The notes under the pieces are model-generated. The model was not told the origin of the DNA and ran no database searches. It saw only the letters and a list, made by a program, of their open reading frames with translations. Shown here piece after piece: positions 42,184 to 50,410 of a stretch of DNA of 64,000 nt. Every line of letters begins with the position of its first letter. Position 1 is the first letter of the stretch. The DNA comes from Nonomuraea africana (GTDB taxonomy: Bacteria; Actinomycetota; Actinomycetes; Streptosporangiales; Streptosporangiaceae). A program made the position numbers and the translations under genes. Location of the stretch: NCBI RefSeq assembly GCF_014873535.1, contig NZ_JADBEF010000001.1, positions 7,564,001 to 7,628,000 on the forward strand, written 5' to 3'.

Positions 42184-43326
42184 ATGAACGCCACCACCGA
42201 CGTGCTCGTCATCGGAGCCGGGCCGACCGGCCTCGCCGTCGCGGTCTCCCTCGTTCAGCAGGGCTTCGACGTCACCGTCGCCGACGCCCAGGCCGAGGGG
42301 GACAACACCTCGAGGGCGGCCGTCGTGCACGCCAGGACGCTGGAGGTGCTGGAGCCGCTCGGCGTCACGGAGAAGATGACGGAGCTCGGCATCCACTCGC
42401 CGCGCTTCACGATCAGGGACAGGGACAGGGTGCTCGTGCCCGTGGACTTCACCCGGCTGCCCACCGCCTACCCGTACACGCTGATGATCTCCCAGGCGGA
42501 CACCGAGCGGATCCTGCTCAGCAGGTTCGAGGAGCTGGGCGGACGGGTCGCCAGGCCGTACCGGGTGGTGGAAGTGGAGCAGGAGGGCGAGGGCGCGACG
42601 GCGACCTTCGCCGACGGCAGCGTGGTGCGCGCCAGGTACGTGGTCGGCGCGGACGGCATGCACAGCACAGTGCGGGAGCAGGCGGGGATCGGCTTCACCG
42701 GCGGCACGTACGCCGAGTCGTTCTCCCTGGCGGACGTCCGGCTGAGCGGCGGCGTGCCCGCGGACGAGGTCGAGCTGTTCTTCTCACCCGAGGGGCTCGT
42801 GGTGGTCGCGCCGCTGCCCGGCGGCACGTTCAGGATCGTGGCCACGGTCGAGGAGGCGCCCGAGCAGCCCGATGTGGCCTTCGTGCAGAGCCTGCTCGAC
42901 GCACGCGGCCCGGTGAAGGAGCGCGTGGTGGTCGAGGAGGTCATCTGGGGTTCGCGCTTCAGGGTGCACCACAGGGTCGCCGACGCCTACCGGTCGGGGC
43001 GGGTGGTGCTCGCCGGCGACGCGGCGCACGTGCACAGCCCCGCGGGTGGGCAGGGGATGAACGCGGGGCTCCAGGACGCGGCGGCCCTGGGGGAGGCGCT
43101 CGGCGCGGCGCTTCGCACCGGCTCGGCGGCTCCGCTCGACGCCTACGCGGCCGTGCGGAGGCCGGTGGCCGAGCAGGTGGTGACGTTCGCGGGGCGGCTC
43201 ACGGCGCTGGCGACGGTGAACCGCAGGCTGCGCCCGCTGCGCAACCTCGCGCTGAGAGGCCTGGCGGTCCTGCCGGTCTTCCGCGAGAAGCTGGCCTGGC
43301 GGCTGTCGGGGCTGGTGTATCGGTGA
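42184..43326 (+). CDS. FAD-dependent monooxygenase (PheA/UbiH type)
   Basis: Class A flavoprotein hydroxylase of 380 residues. VIGAGPTGLAVAVSL is the FAD Rossmann motif, VVGADGMHSTVR the DG motif, and LAGDAAHVHSPAGGQGMNAG the GD motif. It lacks the C-terminal thioredoxin-like domain of longer members. Enzymes of this type oxidise aromatics or inactivate antibiotics such as tetracyclines and rifampicin; the substrate is unknown, but TetR control suggests a toxic inducer. Start ATG 42184 with GAGGAGG five bases upstream. Confidence 0.9.
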   Translation: MNATTDVLVIGAGPTGLAVAVSLVQQGFDVTVADAQAEGDNTSRAAVVHARTLEVLEPLGVTEKMTELGIHSPRFTIRDRDRVLVPVDFTRLPTAYPYTLMISQADTERILLSRFEELGGRVARPYRVVEVEQEGEGATATFADGSVVRARYVVGADGMHSTVREQAGIGFTGGTYAESFSLADVRLSGGVPADEVELFFSPEGLVVVAPLPGGTFRIVATVEEAPEQPDVAFVQSLLDARGPVKERVVVEEVIWGSRFRVHHRVADAYRSGRVVLAGDAAHVHSPAGGQGMNAGLQDAAALGEALGAALRTGSAAPLDAYAAVRRPVAEQVVTFAGRLTALATVNRRLRPLRNLALRGLAVLPVFREKLAWRLSGLVYR

Positions 43327-43341
43327 GGACCCCCGCAGACG

Positions 43342-43371
43342 AAAAGAGCGGGGATCCGAAGATCCCCGCTC
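43342..43371 (-). terminator. Terminator with UUCG loop, after the cold-shock gene
   Basis: Perfect 11-bp stem, GAGCGGGGATC/GATCCCCGCTC, with loop TTCG on the minus strand followed by TTTT. It ends the cold-shock gene and can also stop the convergent monooxygenase transcript. Confidence 0.9.
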
Positions 43372-43390
43372 TCATCTCGTAGCTATCAGG

Positions 43391-43594
43391 TCAGATGGCA
43401 CGGACCTGGGAGGCCTGCGGCCCCTTCTGTCCCTGCGTGATCTCGAACTCGACCCGCGCCCCGTCTTCAAGGCTGCGGTAGCCGTTGCCGACGATCTCGG
43501 AGAAGTGCACGAACACGTCCGGCGCACCGCCGTCCGGGGCGATGAAGCCGAAGCCCTTCTCAGCGTTGAACCACTTGACGGTTCCCTGAGCCAT
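43391..43594 (-). CDS. Cold-shock domain protein (CspA family)
   Basis: 67 residues. RNA-binding motifs KGFGFIAP (RNP1) and VFVHFSEI (RNP2), starting [17 protein letters not shown] chaperone, usually abundant in actinobacteria even without cold shock. Long gene-free leader upstream. Confidence 0.96.
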   Translation of the reverse strand: MAQGTVKWFNAEKGFGFIAPDGGAPDVFVHFSEIVGNGYRSLEDGARVEFEITQGQKGPQASQVRAI

Positions 43595-43818
43595 AAAAGC
43601 TCTCCCTCAGGATGTGTATCTATGGGACCCGCACCTCGCGAATCCCGGTGTGTCGTATACAGCAGGCACCCGGGGTGGCTCAGACAATCTCATGCCGGTT
43701 TTCACTACGGGATCAGCTAATACAACGCCATCACATCTAACACCATTCCGCCGCGTTGGTGTTCCCTCCGCCAGGAAGATTTTGGACGGCGGCAGCACAG
43801 GGCAAACTGGAAGCTGTT
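43595..43818. other. Leader region between the cold-shock gene and the HAD gene
   Basis: 224 bases without a gene. It should hold the minus-strand promoter and a long 5' leader of the cold-shock mRNA, which in this family often controls translation, and the plus-strand promoter of the phosphatase. GGAAG just before 43819 is the phosphatase ribosome site. Confidence 0.5.
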
Positions 43819-44628
43819 ATGCCGAGCCTCTCTCCTGCCCCGCGACTCGTGGCCACCGACCTCGACGGAACCGCCCTGCGCGCCGACGGAACCGTCTCCT
43901 CCCGCACCGCCGCCGCCTTCGCGGACGTCGAGCGAGCTGGGGCGATGCTGGTGTTCGTCACCGGTCGTCCGCCCAGGTGGATGCGGGTGGTCGCCGACGC
44001 CGTGCGCCATCACGGACTGGCCATCTGCGCCAATGGCGCCCTTGTCTACGACCTCCACACCGAACGGATAGTCGAGTCTCACCTCATCGAGCCCGAGGTG
44101 CTCGAAGAGGTCGTCGCTCAGCTTCGAGCGAACGTGCCCGAACTGGCATTTTCGGTCGAGTACGAAGGCGGATTTGCGCATGAGTCCGATTTCCGGCTCG
44201 GCGGCATGGACAGCAAGGCCGTGGCCGGGCTCAGAGTGGGCGCCTCGACGCTCACCTCACGCCCCTGCGCCAAACTCCTCGCACTTCATCCCGAGATGGA
44301 CCCCGACAGCCTGCAGGAGGCCGTACAGGAACTCGTGGGGCACCTGGTGACCGCGACCCACTCCAGCGGCAGGGCGCTGATCGAGATGAGCGCGCAGGGC
44401 GTCACGAAGGCCTCGGCGCTGGCGGCGCTGTCGTCGAAGAACGGCATCAAGCCCGACGAGGTGATCGCGTTCGGGGACATGCCGAACGACCTGCCCATGC
44501 TCGCCTGGGCAGGCACGTCCTACGCGGTCGCCAACGCCCACCCCGACGTGCTCGCCGCGGTCGACCATGTGACCGCGGCGAACGACGACGACGGCGTGGC
44601 CCTCGTGCTGGAGAACCTCTACAGGTAA
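43819..44628 (+). CDS. Cof-type HAD-IIB hydrolase
   Basis: 269 residues. Motif I DLDGTALRADG with the nucleophile Asp, motif II VTGRPPRW, the Lys of motif III near ALAALSSKNG, and motif IV GDMPNDLPML. The type IIB cap domain lies between about residues 85 and 190. Probably a sugar-phosphate or flavin-nucleotide phosphatase. The ATG at 43819 is chosen, with GGAAG five bases upstream. Confidence 0.92.
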   Translation: MPSLSPAPRLVATDLDGTALRADGTVSSRTAAAFADVERAGAMLVFVTGRPPRWMRVVADAVRHHGLAICANGALVYDLHTERIVESHLIEPEVLEEVVAQLRANVPELAFSVEYEGGFAHESDFRLGGMDSKAVAGLRVGASTLTSRPCAKLLALHPEMDPDSLQEAVQELVGHLVTATHSSGRALIEMSAQGVTKASALAALSSKNGIKPDEVIAFGDMPNDLPMLAWAGTSYAVANAHPDVLAAVDHVTAANDDDGVALVLENLYR

Positions 44629-45140
44629 GGACCCGAGCCGCTGGCCCGGTGCGAGTCCTGCGGGAGCCCGCCGGGCAGCGCCTTGCGCATCTGCTCCAGC
44701 TGGGCGCGGGCGGCCATCTGCTGCGCGAACAGCGTGGTCTGGATCCCGTGGAACAGCCCTTCGAGCCAGCCGACCAACTGGGCGTGCGCGATGCGCAACT
44801 CGGCGTCGCTCGGTGGCGTGCCGTTGTCATCGGTGAAAGGCAGCGACAACCGTTCGAGCTCATCGACCAGTTCGGGCGCGAGACCGTCCTCGAGCTCCTT
44901 GATGGAGCTCTCGTGGATCTCCTTCAACCGCTTGCGGCTGGCTTCGTCCAGAGGCGCGGCTCTGACCTCCTCCAGCAGCGTGCGGATCATGCTGCCGATG
45001 CGCATCACCTTGGCTGGTTGCTCGACCAGGTGGGTGACCGACCGCTCTTCCTGCTCACCGTGCTCAGCCTTATCGCCCTGGGCGCTGAAGCCCTCGGGTC
45101 CCACCACCACGATGTGGGGGGTGTTCTCCTCAGCGTTCAT
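44619..45140 (-). CDS. bpa: Bacterial proteasome activator Bpa
   Basis: 173 residues. Helical core (about residues 40-150, with MRIGSMIRTLLEEVRAAPLD and FHGIQTTLFAQQMAARAQLEQM split by a loop), and the C-terminal GPYL that corresponds to the GQYL motif docking into the 20S proteasome. Bpa forms a dodecameric ring and opens the gate without ATP for unfolded proteins. The proteasome genes are not in the window. Its stop overlaps the convergent HAD gene by ten bases. Confidence 0.93.
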   Translation of the reverse strand: MNAEENTPHIVVVGPEGFSAQGDKAEHGEQEERSVTHLVEQPAKVMRIGSMIRTLLEEVRAAPLDEASRKRLKEIHESSIKELEDGLAPELVDELERLSLPFTDDNGTPPSDAELRIAHAQLVGWLEGLFHGIQTTLFAQQMAARAQLEQMRKALPGGLPQDSHRASGSGPYL

Positions 45141-45145
45141 AGCTC

Positions 45146-46102
45146 TCAACCTACTAGCAGGATCTTTCCGACGTGCTCTCCTGAATCGAGCATCTCGTGC
45201 GCCTTGGCCGCCTCGGCCATCGGCACCCGCGCGTGGACGACCGGCCTGATCGCGCCCGCCGACACCAGCGGCCAGACGTTGTCCACGACCCCGCGGACGA
45301 CCACGCCCTTCTCGTCCGTGGGCCTGGATCGGAGCGTGGTGCCATGCACGGCGGCGCGCTTCCTGGTCAGCATGTGGAGGTCGAGCTCGCCCTTCGTGCC
45401 GCCCTGGAGGCCGATCACGACCAGGCGTCCGCCGGTCTTGAGAGCTTTGACATTGCCTGGGAGATATTTGGCGCCCATGATGTCGAGGATCACGTCCGCC
45501 TCGACCCGCTCGGCGAAGTCGTCGGTCCGGTAGTTGATCGCCTCGTCGGCCCCCAGCTCCAGGCAGCGCTCGGCCTTCTCCGGCGAGCCGACCGTCACCA
45601 CCACGCGTGAGCCGAACGCCTTGGCGAGCTGGATCGCGGTCGTGCCGATGCCGCTCGCGCCGCCGTGCACCAGCAGCGTCTCCCCGCGCCGCAGCCTGGC
45701 GGTCATGAAGACGTTGGACCACACCGTGCAGACCGTCTCGGGCAGCCCCGCGGCCTCGGTCAGCGACAGCCCCTCAGGCGCCGGCATCACCTGCTCCCAC
45801 GGTACGGCGACGCGCTCCGCGTACCCCCCGCCGGACAGCAGGGCGCAGGCCCTGTCGCCCACCGCGAACCCGACGACGTCGGGACCCACCTCGGAGATCA
45901 CTCCGGAACACTCGAGCCCCGGGTACGGCGAGGCGCCGGGCGGCGGGTCATAGAAACCTAGCCGTTGGATGACATCGGCCCTGTTGACCGCGGAAGCCGT
46001 GACATCGATCACGACTTCTCCCCGCTCAGGACGTGGATCCGGCACCTCCTGCCACTCCAGAACCTCTGGTCCGCCGGGCTTGGTGATGACAATCGCTCGC
46101 AT
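45146..46102 (-). CDS. NAD(P)H:quinone oxidoreductase (zinc-independent MDR)
   Basis: 318 residues of the medium-chain dehydrogenase superfamily, quinone reductase type. VNRADVIQRLGFY and PYPGLECSG lie in the catalytic domain, and LVHGGASGIGTTAIQLAKAFG is the nucleotide-binding loop (split here by convention). No structural-zinc Cys cluster. Start at ATG 46102, giving MRAIVITKPGGPEVL. Ends just before the bpa start, suggesting one transcript. Confidence 0.93.
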   Translation of the reverse strand: MRAIVITKPGGPEVLEWQEVPDPRPERGEVVIDVTASAVNRADVIQRLGFYDPPPGASPYPGLECSGVISEVGPDVVGFAVGDRACALLSGGGYAERVAVPWEQVMPAPEGLSLTEAAGLPETVCTVWSNVFMTARLRRGETLLVHGGASGIGTTAIQLAKAFGSRVVVTVGSPEKAERCLELGADEAINYRTDDFAERVEADVILDIMGAKYLPGNVKALKTGGRLVVIGLQGGTKGELDLHMLTRKRAAVHGTTLRSRPTDEKGVVVRGVVDNVWPLVSAGAIRPVVHARVPMAEAAKAHEMLDSGEHVGKILLVG

Positions 46103-46217
46103 GTGACCCAAGGTAGCCCTGCGGGGAACTTGTGGGTTGCCTGCGTTCAACGGAACACAGGGCGTTAATCTGCAATGTGTTTGCTACCCCTTTACACCCA
46201 TCCCGAGGGGGAACACG

Positions 46218-48083
46218 GTGGCAAGACACGATCGCGAAGAATCTCTCGAGGAACAGCTCGCCTGGCTCGACGCCATCAAGGAGAACGACGAGGAACCCGT
46301 CAAGGTCAGCGCCAAGACCGGCGCCGTTGCCACGGACGAGACCGTCGTTTCGCCATATCCGAAGGACCCCTGGCTGTCGGTGCCCACCGAGCAGGACACT
46401 CCGACTCCGCCCCTGTTCAGGGCCGCGGTCGACTCCGTGTACGGCCCCGCCGCCGCGGAGGAGCTGCCCGCCGAGGAGGCGGAGGCGGCCGAGTGGTTCG
46501 AGTCCTCGATCGAGGTGGAGCGCCCTCCGGCGTTCGGCAGGGACGACGACGACGCCTTCCTCGCGCCGTTGAAGCCGCTTCCCCGCCCCGACGACACCGA
46601 CTCCTACCGGATGGGCGCGTTCGACCCGCCGGCCGAGGAGCGTCCCGAGCCCCAGGGCAGCATGTTCGACCCGCTGCCGCCCGAGGAGCGCACCGACCCC
46701 TCCTGGCCGCGCCCGCCGTGGCCGCAGCCGGCGGCGGAGAGCTTCGAGGGCATCGCGGACGTCGAGACCGTCCAGGGCGAGCTGGTTCCTGACGACGACG
46801 CTCCCGAGCCCGGCCTGCCGCGCCACGAGGAGCCCGAGCCCCGGTTCGAGGCGTTCCGCTTCGACGACCCGCTGCCGCGCGAACCCCGTGCCGCGTTCGG
46901 CGACTCTCCGCCGCGTGAACCCCGTCCCACGTTCGGCGACTCCCTCCCGCGTGAACCCCGTGCCGCGTTGGGCGAGTCCCTCCCGCGTGAATCCGGTGCC
47001 GCGTTCGGCGAGCCCCTTCCGCGCGAGCCTCGCGTCCAGGAGGAGCCGCCCTCGGCGGAGGTGGCCGTGCAGGAGGAGCCGTTCCCCGTACGCCGCCGCT
47101 CCCAGCCGCCGGTCCCCGCCTTCGCCGTGCCCGCCCGTCCCGCCGCGGGTGACCGGCCCACCGCCGAGAGCCTCGACCCCGACTCGCTGCTGCGCGGTCG
47201 TCGCAACGCCCCCTCCAAGGGCTGGCGCCGCCTGATCTACAAGGCCTCGGCCGGGTGGATCAAGCCGGGCGAGCCGCCCGAGGTGCGCCGCCGTCGCGCC
47301 CTGGTCGCCAGGGCGCGAACCCCCGTCGCGACGGGACACCACCGCGTCGCGGTGCTCAGCCTGAAGGGCGGCGTCGGCAAGACCACGACGACGGTCGGCC
47401 TCGGCGCCACGCTCGCGCAGGTCCGCGGCGACCGGGTGATCGCGGTCGACGCCAACCCCGACCGCGGCACGCTCTCGGACAAGCTGGAGCTGGAGACCTC
47501 CGCCACCGTGCGCGACCTGCTCAACGAGCGCGCCCAGGTCAAGCGGTACGTCGACATCAGGGCCTTCACCTCGCAGGCGCCCTCCCGCCTCGAGGTGCTC
47601 GCCTCCGACCGCGACCCCTCGGTCTCCGAGGCGTTCAGCGCCGCCGACTACCAGCAGGTCGCCCAGGTGCTGGAGAACTTCTACTCCATCTGCATCACCG
47701 ACTGCGGAACCGGACTGCTCCACTCGGCGATGTCGGGGGTGCTCGGGCTGGCCGATCAGATCGTGCTGGTCAGCTCGCCTTCGGTCGACGGCGCGCGGGC
47801 GGCCTCGGCGACTCTCGACTGGCTGGAGGCCCACCACTACGGCGACCTGGTGAGGGACGCGACGGTGGTGCTGTGCAGCGTGCGGCCGAGGTCGAAGTCG
47901 GCCGTGGACATCGCCAAGCTCGAGGCGCACTTCGCGGCGCGCTGCCGTACGGTCATCCGCGTGCCGTACGACCCGCACCTGGAGGAGGGCGCCGAGATCG
48001 ACCTCGACCGGCTGCAGGAGCCGACGAGGGAGGCGTACCTGCAACTCGCCGCCGCCGTCGGGGACGGCTTCGCGGGAGCGTGA
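46218..48083 (+). CDS. MinD/ParA-like ATPase with long disordered N-terminus
   Basis: 621 residues. The first 350 are acidic, Pro-rich and disordered, including four copies of a 12-residue unit near residues 222-270. The C-terminal ATPase has a deviant Walker A in LKGGVGKTTTTVGL, VIAVDANPDRGTLSD, and CITDCGTGLL as Walker B. Similar long MinD-like proteins (EspI-type) accompany type VII secretion or polar growth in actinobacteria; the role here is unknown. GTG start with GAGGGGG six bases upstream. Confidence 0.88.
   Translation: MARHDREESLEEQLAWLDAIKENDEEPVKVSAKTGAVATDETVVSPYPKDPWLSVPTEQDTPTPPLFRAAVDSVYGPAAAEELPAEEAEAAEWFESSIEVERPPAFGRDDDDAFLAPLKPLPRPDDTDSYRMGAFDPPAEERPEPQGSMFDPLPPEERTDPSWPRPPWPQPAAESFEGIADVETVQGELVPDDDAPEPGLPRHEEPEPRFEAFRFDDPLPREPRAAFGDSPPREPRPTFGDSLPREPRAALGESLPRESGAAFGEPLPREPRVQEEPPSAEVAVQEEPFPVRRRSQPPVPAFAVPARPAAGDRPTAESLDPDSLLRGRRNAPSKGWRRLIYKASAGWIKPGEPPEVRRRRALVARARTPVATGHHRVAVLSLKGGVGKTTTTVGLGATLAQVRGDRVIAVDANPDRGTLSDKLELETSATVRDLLNERAQVKRYVDIRAFTSQAPSRLEVLASDRDPSVSEAFSAADYQQVAQVLENFYSICITDCGTGLLHSAMSGVLGLADQIVLVSSPSVDGARAASATLDWLEAHHYGDLVRDATVVLCSVRPRSKSAVDIAKLEAHFAARCRTVIRVPYDPHLEEGAEIDLDRLQEPTREAYLQLAAAVGDGFAGA
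46881..47033 (+). repeat. In-frame 36-bp repeats in the MinD-like gene
   Basis: Four tandem imperfect copies of a 36-bp unit encoding EPRAAFGDSLPR-like blocks, plus the start of a fifth (EPR). The copies differ by substitutions only, so the frame is kept. They lie in the disordered part of the protein. Confidence 0.85.
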
Positions 48084-48127
48084 GCGGAAGGTAGGCGACG
48101 GGGCGAGAGTGCTGAGACAATCGCCCC

Positions 48128-48400
48128 ATGCCACGCTTCGAGCGCCTGACCGTCGAGGAAGCACGCACCCTGAGCCGCAACGAGTTGCTCCCCCGGATCG
48201 AGGAAGAGCAGAAGTTCTGGTACGAGCGCATGAACAGCGGACAGATGCGCGTCGGCGACGACGACGCGTTCAAGACCTTCAACCGGATCATGCACATCGT
48301 CATCAACCCCGACCGCGCCGCCTCCGCCGACCTGGTCAGCGGCGCACCCGAGGAGCAGGACTACTGGACGAAACCGCTCGGCGAGCTCGGCCACCTCTGA
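48128..48400 (+). CDS. Small hypothetical protein
   Basis: 90 residues, charged, no membrane helix. Starts MPRFERLTVEEAR, with FWYERMNSGQMRVGDDDAFKTF in the middle divided between two helices. No family recognised. It lies 44 bases after the MinD-like gene and may be co-transcribed. Confidence 0.7.
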   Translation: MPRFERLTVEEARTLSRNELLPRIEEEQKFWYERMNSGQMRVGDDDAFKTFNRIMHIVINPDRAASADLVSGAPEEQDYWTKPLGELGHL

Positions 48401-48449
48401 CCAGACGAGGGAGGCCTCCGAGAGAGTGGCTGTCTCGGAGGCCGCGAGG

Positions 48450-48536
48450 CGGAGGGTAAGGGATTCGAACCCTTGAGGCCATCGCTGACCTGGCCGCTTT
48501 CAAGGCGGCTGCACTCGTCCACTATGCGAACCCTCC
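48450..48536 (-). tRNA. tRNA-Ser (anticodon TGA)
   Basis: Acceptor arms GGAGGGT and ACCCTCC pair fully; anticodon stem GCCGC/GCGGC encloses CTTGAAA, giving TGA. A long variable arm and T-loop GTTCGAATC are present, with discriminator G, as in tRNA-Ser. CCA is not encoded. Confidence 0.95.
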
Positions 48537-48619
48537 AGTGCGCACACCACCTTAGCGGCTAACGCTCGATGCGGCAGGGGTGTACCTTCGGAGAAGGCTC
48601 CTACGCGGGAGGCACCTCG

Positions 48620-48925
48620 TTGGCAGATCTCACTGTGGTGGTGGAGCGCTCCGCTGGAGCAGCGATCGTGCGCCTGCGAGGAGATCTCGACAAGCTTTCC
48701 GCGCCCGTGCTGCGCGACCAACTGGTCCTCCTGCACGACGAGAGAGTCCACACGATCGTCGTCGACGCCACTGAGCTGGCCTTCTGCGACTCCAGCGGGC
48801 TGTGGGTGCTGATCGAGCACCAGCGCCTGGTGCGCGAGCACGGCGGTGACCTGCGGCTCACCGGCGTCCACGGCGTGCTGCGCAGGGTGCTCGACGTGAC
48901 CGGGCTCAGCGCCGTCTTCACCTGA
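48620..48925 (+). CDS. STAS-domain anti-sigma factor antagonist
   Basis: 101 residues, single STAS domain, with VVDATELAFCDSSGLWVL carrying two Ser at the usual phosphorylation position. Start is probably the TTG at 48620, with GGGAGG seven bases upstream; an ATG at 48569 lacks a good site. It follows the tRNA-Ser promoter region and precedes the BtrH-like gene by 13 bases. Confidence 0.87.
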   Translation: MADLTVVVERSAGAAIVRLRGDLDKLSAPVLRDQLVLLHDERVHTIVVDATELAFCDSSGLWVLIEHQRLVREHGGDLRLTGVHGVLRRVLDVTGLSAVFT

Positions 48926-48938
48926 GGAGATCAGCCGT

Positions 48939-49751
48939 ATGCACCGCGAGTCCCACCTGCTCCAGGCCCTGCTGGGCACCCATTCGGAGGCGATGTGGCT
49001 CGGGCTCGGCGGCGGCATCGGGTTCATGTGCTTCGTCTTCAGGTACAAGGGCGAGCCGCCGATGCTGACCGTCGTCGCCCAGGCGCACCCAGAGCCGATG
49101 ATCGGCAAGGCGCTCGTCCGCACCGGCGTGCCGCACCAGGTCAGGCAGACCGGCTCGCCCCGGGTGGCCGAGCGGAACCTGCGGGCCGCGCTCGACGCCG
49201 GTCACCAGGTGATCTGCAGGATCAGGCACGATCCCTACGACGTGGCCGTGCTCGGCGTCGAGGGCGACACGGTCAGGCTCCTCGACGGGGAGGTGCCGCT
49301 GGATCGGTTCATGAGCGAGTGGTCGGCCTTCAGGAAGGGCAGGCACCACCTGACGGAGATCACCGGCCCGCCCGCCATCGAGCCCGACGGCAAGGCGGCG
49401 ATCAAGGACACCGCCGCCAAGTTGACCGGCCCCGTGCTGGGCAACGCCTTCGACGTCAACTTCGGCCTGTCGGGCATGCGGCGGCTAGCCGAGCACCTGG
49501 CCGACCCCGAGGTGCTCGAGAACGCGCGGCGGCGGCTGCCCGAGTGCCTGGAGGTCGAGTACACCGCCCCTGGCGCCACCCGGCCGCTCTACGCCGACTT
49601 CCTCGACGAGACGGGCGGCCATCCGGCCGCCCCTCTCTACCGGACGGCCGGCGAGCTGTGGTCGCGGGTGGCTCGCGAGCCCTCTCCCGAGCTGGTGCGG
49701 CGCGTCGCCGAGATCGAGGAGGAGGCCGCCGACCTACTCGTAAGGTTCTGA
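48939..49751 (+). CDS. BtrH N-terminal/DUF4872 domain protein
   Basis: 270 residues. The BtrH-type region includes SEAMWLGLGGGIGFMCF and VICRIRHDPYDVAVLGVEGD, followed by a DUF4872-like helical half. In butirosin BtrH the N-terminal domain is a papain-like acyltransferase whose nucleophile sits in HCxS; here that position reads HRES, so the nucleophile may be absent. GAGGAG eight bases upstream of ATG 48939. Its end overlaps the convergent gene by 18 bases. Confidence 0.75.
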   Translation: MHRESHLLQALLGTHSEAMWLGLGGGIGFMCFVFRYKGEPPMLTVVAQAHPEPMIGKALVRTGVPHQVRQTGSPRVAERNLRAALDAGHQVICRIRHDPYDVAVLGVEGDTVRLLDGEVPLDRFMSEWSAFRKGRHHLTEITGPPAIEPDGKAAIKDTAAKLTGPVLGNAFDVNFGLSGMRRLAEHLADPEVLENARRRLPECLEVEYTAPGATRPLYADFLDETGGHPAAPLYRTAGELWSRVAREPSPELVRRVAEIEEEAADLLVRF

Positions 49752-50405
49752 CGGCGGGTCGACCCGCTCCACCTCCGAGGCGTCGAGCTCGGCGTAGACG
49801 ATGCCGGTGGCGTCGTCGTCGACCTCGGTCGGCACCCAGGTCCCGGTGACCCGCACCCAGGAGTCGGAGGTGGGCTGCGGCGAGCCGCGCACGATCACCT
49901 TCAGCGCGTAGGCGTCGGCGGCGCAGCACGCCAGCTGCATCCGCGTGACGAACCACTGCCCCTTCTTCTTGGCCGGTGTGACGAAGCCGGTCAGCTCGAC
50001 CGTCTTCCCCTTGAGCGTCTGGTTGGAGTCGCCGAAGACCCTGCCGATGAACTCGCTCATCGTCATCTCGGTCGGCCCGGCGTCCTTCAGTGGCGCGTAG
50101 GCGTCGAGGACCTGCGGCGGGGGCGGGGCCGCCGACCTGGCGGCGGCGAACGAGCCCAGCGCGGGCGGCGCGATCAGGAAGACCGCGAACACCGGCAGGC
50201 ACAGCAGCCAGGCCACGCGGGGTCCGTGATGGTGCTCGGCCGACCTGCGGACCAGCCCCACCAGCCCGATCGCGAAGATGACCAGCCCCGCCGCGATGAG
50301 GAAGGGCCGAAAGCCCGGCTTGACGTAGTTGACGTAGGTGGTGGAGAACGCCGAGATCCGCAGCAGCGCGCCGCCGAGCAGCATCAGCACCAGATTCTGC
50401 GACAT
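49734..50405 (-). CDS. TIGR03943 family protein (COG3689)
   Basis: 223 residues. Two N-terminal membrane helices with a His-rich loop (AEHHHGPR), a third helix, then a soluble C-terminal domain with two adjacent Cys in MQLACCAADA. It pairs with the upstream COG0701 permease, as in many Gram-positives, where the pair is thought to act in metal homeostasis (often zinc-responsive). Start at ATG 50405, six bases after the permease stop; an ATG at 50426 would overlap. Confidence 0.85.
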   Translation of the reverse strand: MSQNLVLMLLGGALLRISAFSTTYVNYVKPGFRPFLIAAGLVIFAIGLVGLVRRSAEHHHGPRVAWLLCLPVFAVFLIAPPALGSFAAARSAAPPPPQVLDAYAPLKDAGPTEMTMSEFIGRVFGDSNQTLKGKTVELTGFVTPAKKKGQWFVTRMQLACCAADAYALKVIVRGSPQPTSDSWVRVTGTWVPTEVDDDATGIVYAELDASEVERVDPPSEPYE

Positions 50406-50410
50406 GCGGT

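Noticed and set aside
46026-48164. 712-residue minus-strand frame opposite the MinD-like gene
   Set aside because: Sense strand has Walker motifs and a good ribosome site; antisense product lacks any motif.
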